In this document: piece by piece, positions 58,947 to 64,000 of the stretch
How the letters are laid out: every line of letters starts with the position of its first letter
How positions within the stretch are numbered: position 1 is the first letter of the stretch
Assembly (NCBI RefSeq): GCF_000142905.1
Contig: NW_013657657.1
Span: 239,105-303,104 of the forward strand
Direction: 5' to 3'
DNA: 64,000 nt
From: Thecamonas trahens ATCC 50062
Lineage: Eukaryota > Apusozoa > Apusomonadida > Apusomonadidae
The notes under the pieces: generated by a model
What the model was told of the DNA's origin: nothing
The model's input: only the letters and a program-made list of their open reading frames with translations
The model's database searches: none
Translations under genes and position numbers: made by a program

Positions 58947-60321
58947 CCCGAAGCGGAACTGTGGTCTTGTTCTCCCACTCGAAGCAGTCGGGCTCCGGCT
59001 GGTTGGCTACTCCGCGAGCATCGTGCAGCTCGAGCAGGACCTTGCGCGTCGCCTGTGTGTAAGTGAGGCCATCGACGTCTGCTGTTCGGAGAGGAACATG
59101 TCCACCGTAGCGAGGGATGCGCCCCGGTGCCGAGTCGGATAGAGGCTCGGCGTGCACATCGTCACCGGTCTCGGCCAACACGCCGGCCGGGATGCCCCCA
59201 GCACGGACCGACGCCAGCGCCGCAGCCCGGGTGTGGACCTCGGCGGTCCGGTTGATGAGGCCGGCCCGCGAGGTGCCAAGTCCAATCCGCGAGTTGCGGC
59301 CGGGTACAAAGCCGGCGTACCCGTTGGCGACCCGCGACGGCGGACGAGCGGAGGCGGCGCCGTCGTCCCCAGCCGCCGCCGCCGCCTCGAGCGCCGACGC
59401 CGCGCCGCGCGGATACAGCCGCTTGCCCTTGGTCCCGGGCGCGGTCGGCTGCGGCTCAAGCCGCCGATGGTGAAGTGCCGCCGCGACCGTGTTGTCATTG
59501 CTGTTGCCATCGGCGCCGGCGTCGGCGTCGGTGTCGGCGTCGATTGTCGCCACGGCCGAGTTGTGCAACGTGGGGTGCCAGGTTGACGAGAGCGAGGCAT
59601 CCGGCCGGAACGGAATGTGTCCGCCGTACCCCGGCGCCGCCCACGGCCGAAGCCTGGTCTTCTCCAACCGGGCCTTGCGCTCTGCCGCCGACGTCATGGC
59701 GGCAAGGAACGGCGGCGCTGCGCCCGGTGTCGAGATCGGGCCAACAGGCGTGGGGCGAACAAAGACACCATCTGCCACCCCCGACGACAACGACAACGAC
59801 GACGACGCGGTAAACGCTGCCTGCGCCGGAGTAGTGGTCGAGTCGACACTCGGCGATGCCGCTGCCTTTGCCACCACCTTGAGATCTGCCCGACGGGCTG
59901 TCTCGGACGCCCGCCGCTTGCTAGCCCGATCACTGCCAGTGGCCCCTGGCCTCAACGTCGGATTGTATGCGCCACGGAAGCCAGCCTCGATGCGGGCATT
60001 GTACTCGGGCTACATGCAACAATACGTGAGTCCTTCACCCGTTCTCACTACATGTACTTCCTCTGTGTCTCTGCGCCTCTGCGCCTCTGCTCGGATGAGG
60101 CTAGTGAGACAGTCCGTTGGCCACGCGCTTTGACCTGCTGCCAACGGACACGGGAGTGCGACTGGCAGGGAGCGTACCTGGAACTGGGTATGTGTTCCCA
60201 GGGGCAACCCATCACGGATACGCCCGCCAATACGCTCTACACGAGCATAGGCAGGTGGAGCGTCTTGTGGTGGAAGCATCGGTACGTGACCGGCATATCC
60301 GGCAATGGCGTGGGTCGACAT
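58939..60321 (-). CDS. CIMIP2 (FAM166/UPF0605)-like ciliary protein
   Basis: Exon 1 (60321-60178; MSTHAIAGYAGHVPMLPPQD...) and exon 2 (60009-58939) join in phase 0 over a 168-base intron with donor GTACGC and acceptor CATGTAG; the total is 404 residues. The family mark is a Y-(A/G/T)-G-(H/F)-(V/I)-P motif, and four copies occur: GYAGHVP near residue 8, GYGGHIP near 176, GYAGFVP near 279 and YGGHVP near 357. Exon 2 opens with YNARIEAGFRGAYNPTLRPG, also FAM166-like. Animal CIMIP2 proteins line the inner wall of axonemal doublets. Low-complexity Ala/Asp stretches separate the motifs. With CFAP45 this is the second inner-microtubule candidate here. Confidence 0.75.
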
Positions 60322-61380
60322 GCTCCCGAAAGTGAGGTGCCTCTGCCACCAAACGGCCGCGGGCAGCCGACCAATACGCCCCCCCCCCCCCCCTCCTCAC
60401 CACCTAATGGACAATCTAGTACGATCCTGTCTGTTGATCCTCGTCCTTTCGTCTCTCGTACGATCTGCACACGGCGGGTATGTAGGATAGGTAGCATTGG
60501 TCTAGCGGATGAGCATGGACTTTGGGGTGGGTGGGTGTGGTGGGTGTGGGTGTGCGGGAAGGGGGGTTGACTCGGACCAGGCTGCTCACCTCACCTCGGT
60601 TGGCCCTAGCAAGACTCGATCGCCTCCCTCCCCCCCCTCCCCACCCCCCCCCCACCCCTACGAACACACACAAACCGGGGGTTAATCTCGTATTATCGCT
60701 CCGCTGTGTCTCAAACAGCCCGGCTGTCGTGATCGCCCGACGTATCCCCATCACCACGACACCCATCGACCTCCTCCCTCCCCCCCCTCCCCCCTCTCAA
60801 GCTCCCGTCCCCCCATCAAGCTCCCGTCCACATCCTGATCCTAATCCTGATCCCAATCTGCACAATAACGATGATGATGATGATCTCATCCCTCGCCCTC
60901 CCCCCCCCCCCCCCCCTCCCCTCCCACTCCCTCATCCCAGCTGACGCCACCCGCGCGCTCAGTACCCAATGTTCCAACCAAAATGATGTCGTCATGCACC
61001 CGCGCGGGCCATCCATCCTTTGAGCGAAACGCGACAGGCATAGAGGGTGGAGGTAGTACCTGACGCATTTACTGGCTACTTTCCATCGCCAAGGAGTAAG
61101 GCAGTACTTGACGACAGAGTCCAGGAGTATAGTCTTCAAGCACATTCTCTCTCTCTCTCCTCTCTCTCTCTTTCTTACTCGGTCTCGCCCTCTCAACTTG
61201 CCGCCGCTGCTCTCGTGTCGCCAGCTCGCCCCCGCAAGACGCACACGCCGCCAGCATCACAGTTCAACTCCCAGTCAACATTCTCTCCTGTTGTTGTTGT
61301 GGAGGATAAGGCTAGTCATCGGGCGGTTCATCAACTTGCTGTGATTGTCCAGGGTTTTGTCATCGGAGGTTGACTCGGTC
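60322..61380. other. Homopolymer-rich region upstream of the HIT gene
   Basis: 1,059 bases hold C-runs at 60379-60393, 60636-60655, 60780-60796 and 60900-60917, and a (CT)n tract at 61143-61172. A short plus-strand frame at 60407-60486 reads MDNLVRSCLLILVLSSLVRS and resembles a signal peptide followed by a GTATGT donor, but no second exon in phase was found. A minus-strand frame near 61042-60930 is also open. Neither is called as a gene. Confidence 0.35.
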
Positions 61381-62349
61381 ATGTCGTACTCGCAGCAGAC
61401 TTCGATGCCGTCATCATACACGCTTTCGCATCCGATCTCACCGATCTCACTCTCGCCGCAGCCAGCAGCTGGTCACGGAGATGATGATGACTCGGATGCT
61501 GTGCCCGAGTTTACTCGCATTGTCTGTGGTGCTTGTCACGCGCCCAACTCGCTCGAGGTGAGCCACTGCTCAAAGTGCGGTGCAGCTGTCTCGCCGACTA
61601 CCTGTGCGCTCACCACCTCGCCGTGCCCGTTCTGTCTGCTGGTCGCGGCCTTGGATGCAGCAGGCGCGGTTGGACACTTTGATCCGCCGCTTGCCGTGGG
61701 CAACGAGAGTGTACACTACGCCGACTCGGACGTTGTGGTCTTTGATGCCTTCCACGCCGCGTCGTGGCTGCAGCTCAACATCATTCCGCGCCACCACGTC
61801 GCTCACCTCGCTGAGCTCGACAGCTCACCAGACTACGCCACTGCGGCTGATCGCAAGGCGCTTCTGGTCAAGCTCTACACTGCTGGCATGGCGGTGACCG
61901 AGCGCCTTGTCGCTGTCGCCGCGCCGCCGTGGGCCGCCGAGGAGGTTTACTACCCAACGGCCCGCAACCCGGACATTACCTTTACCGCCGCCTACAACAT
62001 GCCGCCTTCGGTCCCGCACCTCCACTTGTACATCATTGCCACCCCGTACCAACGTCCGATGAGCTTCATGCGGTCGCAAGCCGTCGCCTTTCCGCGCTCC
62101 AAAACCCACGCCGCCGTCCTCAACTCCCTCGACCGCCACGGCCGCTGCATTGCCGGCAAAGATCGCGAGGCGCCCGAGTACGAGGCCGAGGAGCGCGCCG
62201 CTCATGCCGTCGACGTCGCCCGCATCGTCTCACTCCACGTCGAGCGGACCGCGCGCCTCCACGCTGCCGCCACATCGCCCAAGGCCTCGGATGTCTCGGA
62301 CGCCGAGCTCCAGTTTTACCTCGGTGGTCAGTTTGAGCCTGCGGCCTAG
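61381..62349 (+). CDS. Zinc-ribbon plus HIT-like protein
   Basis: A 322-residue intronless protein starting MSYSQQTSMPSSYTLSHPIS. Residues about 48-66 form a zinc ribbon (CGACHAPNSLEVSHCSKCG), with another CPFC near residue 86. The rest resembles a histidine-triad fold: DVVVFDAFHAASWLQLNIIP, RHHVAHLAELDSSPDYAT, then the triad-like VPHLHLYIIATPYQRPMSFM near residue 210. HIT enzymes hydrolyse or transfer nucleotidyl groups; here the triad reads H-L-H-L-Y, so the third histidine of HxHxH is replaced by Tyr. Substrate unknown; aprataxin-like or DcpS-like roles are possible. The stop overlaps the neighbouring helicase stop. Confidence 0.7.
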   Translation: MSYSQQTSMPSSYTLSHPISPISLSPQPAAGHGDDDDSDAVPEFTRIVCGACHAPNSLEVSHCSKCGAAVSPTTCALTTSPCPFCLLVAALDAAGAVGHFDPPLAVGNESVHYADSDVVVFDAFHAASWLQLNIIPRHHVAHLAELDSSPDYATAADRKALLVKLYTAGMAVTERLVAVAAPPWAAEEVYYPTARNPDITFTAAYNMPPSVPHLHLYIIATPYQRPMSFMRSQAVAFPRSKTHAAVLNSLDRHGRCIAGKDREAPEYEAEERAAHAVDVARIVSLHVERTARLHAAATSPKASDVSDAELQFYLGGQFEPAA

Positions 62350-64000
62350 CTGCTTGCCGCGACTGCCGCCACCGCTCGGTCAAAGAGGACCACCCGCGGG
62401 GGTTCGGTGATGGACGACGACGTGCTCACCACCGTGGCCACAGAGCCGAGCGTCACTCCGCGTCCGGCACAGAGGCTTGACCCACAGAGGATTGGCTCGT
62501 ACTTGCGCTGTTCAACAGGCACCACCACCGAGTTGCTCGCGTCAATGCTCACCGCGGTGTCGGCCAGCTGCGCACGCCGCAGCTGCCACCCGTGGGCCCG
62601 GAGCTCCGACTCGGTGGCCGATCCGCGCGGAACTTTGCCGGTCGTCACAATCTGCCCACACGCCCGGCATCCGAGCTCGATCACGTCCTTGGCTTCCTCA
62701 TCGTCGAGCCCTGCACTGCAAGTAGCGTCGCTCGGCGCGCCGGCTGGCCCGCTCTCGTCATCGCCGTCGAGCTCGAGCACCACCGCGGGCTTGCCCGACG
62801 CCGCCGCCGCCCGCTGCTCAGCGGCCTCGGCGGCTGCCGAATGAAAGTTGTGCAGCGCCTGGCCAAAGGCTTGCGGATTGGGGAACGATTGGATGGCAGT
62901 GCGGACCCACTTGGAGAGCGACGGTGCGATCGAGGACCGTGCGAACCGCTCGTCGACCAGCAGGATCGAGCCGTAGTCGTTGCGGTGGCGGATGCACCGG
63001 CCGAGCGCCTGGTTGAGGGCTCGGAACGCCTGCAGCGTGTACCACTTGGAGCCCGGCAGCAGTCCGCGGCTCGTCGAGTGTGTGTCGTTGTATCGCCGCT
63101 TGATGGTGATCTTGCGGTCCTTGATGTTGGGGTACGGGATGCCAACGCAAAGCACCGACCGCGCGTTGTCATCGGAAAAGTCGATGCCCTCGGAGACCTT
63201 GCCACGGTAGACCGCAAGCAGCACCGCCCCGCCGATCGTCGGCGGCGACGCCTTGGAGCCCTTGATCGCTGCGTAGAACTTGGCCATGGTACCTTCAAAG
63301 TCGGCCTTGGCCCGAGGCTCCTGCACCACACGCTTCAGCTGCGAGAGCTGTGCGTATAGCCCGGTCTCCTTCCACCGCTTCACGAGCTTGTCCAGCAGCG
63401 TGTACGACGTGACAAAAACAAGCATTCCGTGCGGCACAATGTGCGCCAGCGCCTTGACCGTCTCGCCGAGCTGGTCCTGGAACTCGAGCGTGTTCGAGTG
63501 CTTCCACGTCGAGTTGAGCGTGTAGCCAGACGGCGCCTGGACCAGTGGCGTCACAAACACCTGCTTCTCCATGTCGATTACATGCCCAGCCTCGAGCACA
63601 ATCGGAAATGGCGCCATCAGCTCAGACTCGAACGAGTCGAGCGGCGAGAGCGTGCCAGAGGTGAGGATGACCGACCGCGACTCACCAGCAAGCGAGTTGA
63701 ACACAATGCCCGGGTTCATGCACCAAAAGTTGAGCGAAGTTTCGAACCCGGTCTCGCCTGCGCTGCGGCTAGGGCCGCTTCCACCTTGGTTCCCGCTGCT
63801 GCCTGGGCTCGCCCCACCGTGCCCGCTACCAACCGTCACCGCCGACAGTGGTGACGACGCAAACGCGCGCTGTGCCGAACGAGCGCCCCGCCGCTGCCGA
63901 TGCCGGTTCGGCGTCGAAAAGAGACCCGAGTCCATGTGCCCGCCGCCGCGTCCACCACGTCCGCCGCGCCCGCCGCCGCGCCCGCCGCGCCCGCGCCCAA
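62346..64000 (-). CDS. BRIP1: FANCJ/BRIP1-type DNA helicase, C-terminal part
   Basis: The frame runs off the window's right edge, so the N-terminal helicase half is missing. Near the edge is an RG/GG repeat, then a Ser/Gly spacer, then the XPD-family second helicase half: LNFWCMNPGIVFNSLAGESR, SVILTSGTLSPLDSFESELM, VTSYTLLDKLVKRWKETGLY, AVYRGKVSEGIDFSDDNARS, VLCVGIPYPNIKDRKITIKR and ALNQALGRCIRHRNDYGSIL. These match BRIP1 more closely than RTEL1, DDX11 or XPD (for example RGLLPGSKWYTLQAFRALNQ). The C-terminal 130 residues carry CRACG and CGSSLC pairs, a possible zinc site. FANCJ unwinds DNA in crosslink repair and resolves G-quadruplexes. The Gly/Ser/Arg stretch just before the helicase half is unusual and could be an insert or an unspliced intron. 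Confidence 0.88.
   Translation of the reverse strand, partial: GRGRGGRGGGRGGRGGRGGGHMDSGLFSTPNRHRQRRGARSAQRAFASSPLSAVTVGSGHGGASPGSSGNQGGSGPSRSAGETGFETSLNFWCMNPGIVFNSLAGESRSVILTSGTLSPLDSFESELMAPFPIVLEAGHVIDMEKQVFVTPLVQAPSGYTLNSTWKHSNTLEFQDQLGETVKALAHIVPHGMLVFVTSYTLLDKLVKRWKETGLYAQLSQLKRVVQEPRAKADFEGTMAKFYAAIKGSKASPPTIGGAVLLAVYRGKVSEGIDFSDDNARSVLCVGIPYPNIKDRKITIKRRYNDTHSTSRGLLPGSKWYTLQAFRALNQALGRCIRHRNDYGSILLVDERFARSSIAPSLSKWVRTAIQSFPNPQAFGQALHNFHSAAAEAAEQRAAAASGKPAVVLELDGDDESGPAGAPSDATCSAGLDDEEAKDVIELGCRACGQIVTTGKVPRGSATESELRAHGWQLRRAQLADTAVSIDASNSVVVPVEQRKYEPILCGSSLCAGRGVTLGSVATVVSTSSSITEPPRVVLFDRAVAAVAASS

Noticed and set aside
60478-60990. Joining the 60407 signal-peptide frame to an exon beginning after CATCCCAG at 60940
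   Set aside because: The phase gives an immediate stop codon, so this splice form cannot be coding.
60930-61042. Minus-strand frame starting MPVAFRSKDGWPARVHDD
   Set aside because: It is short, with third-position bias near background, and runs straight into a G homopolymer; no supporting exon was found.

Overview
The window is nuclear DNA from a compact, GC-rich, flagellated single-celled eukaryote. The evidence is a set of eukaryote-only genes (SAS-6, CFAP45, a CIMIP2-like protein, TFIP11, PINX1, BCCIP, a FANCJ helicase, a Na,K-ATPase alpha subunit), short GT..AG introns, strong C/G preference at third codon positions, and high gene density on both strands. The mix of flagellar genes, bacterial-type enzymes and sushi-domain receptors fits a free-living heterotrophic flagellate; an apusomonad such as Thecamonas is my best guess, but I cannot prove it. 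The sequence is draft grade: there is a 181-base gap at 10671-10851, and several otherwise good genes carry a single-base frame break.

Layout. 1-4755: C-terminally cut unknown gene, GNA1 between two inverted identical tRNA-Gln(CTG) genes, a possible 38-residue membrane peptide, and a coiled, FxPxI-repeat protein. 5856-16753: multi-pass membrane protein, HDHD5-like phosphatase, GCLM (glutathione synthesis), UBA-like protein, the 3' end of a small membrane protein next to the gap, a STARD3-like lipid-transfer protein and TFIP11. 16754-30222: MgtC-like membrane protein, mitochondrial D-2-hydroxyacid dehydrogenase with Fe-S domains, a GT61-GT7-ILEI glycosyltransferase fusion, a Lys/Gly/Ser repeat protein and the Na,K-ATPase. 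30476-48556: a type I membrane protein, PINX1, and two tandem giant sushi-repeat receptors of about 2,300 residues each. 48791-64000: BCCIP, SAS-6, CFAP45, multi-pass membrane protein, cyclin, RibD-C reductase, CIMIP2-like protein, HIT protein, and the C-terminal half of a FANCJ/BRIP1 helicase running off the window.

Gene architecture is uniform. Where I could resolve introns there is one, very near the start codon (after 4 to 59 codons), with donors mostly GTACGY and acceptors mostly ending in ACAG. Leaders and first introns carry C or G homopolymers and simple repeats, whereas gene 3' ends do not. Convergent neighbours are packed to within 17-70 bases, and two pairs overlap through their stop codons.

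Themes: flagellum and centriole (SAS-6, CFAP45, CIMIP2-like, possibly the FxPxI protein), surface and Golgi (sushi receptors, glycosyltransferase fusion), nuclear RNA and DNA maintenance (TFIP11, PINX1, BCCIP, FANCJ, cyclin), and metabolism (GNA1, GCLM, D-2-hydroxyacid dehydrogenase, RibD-C).
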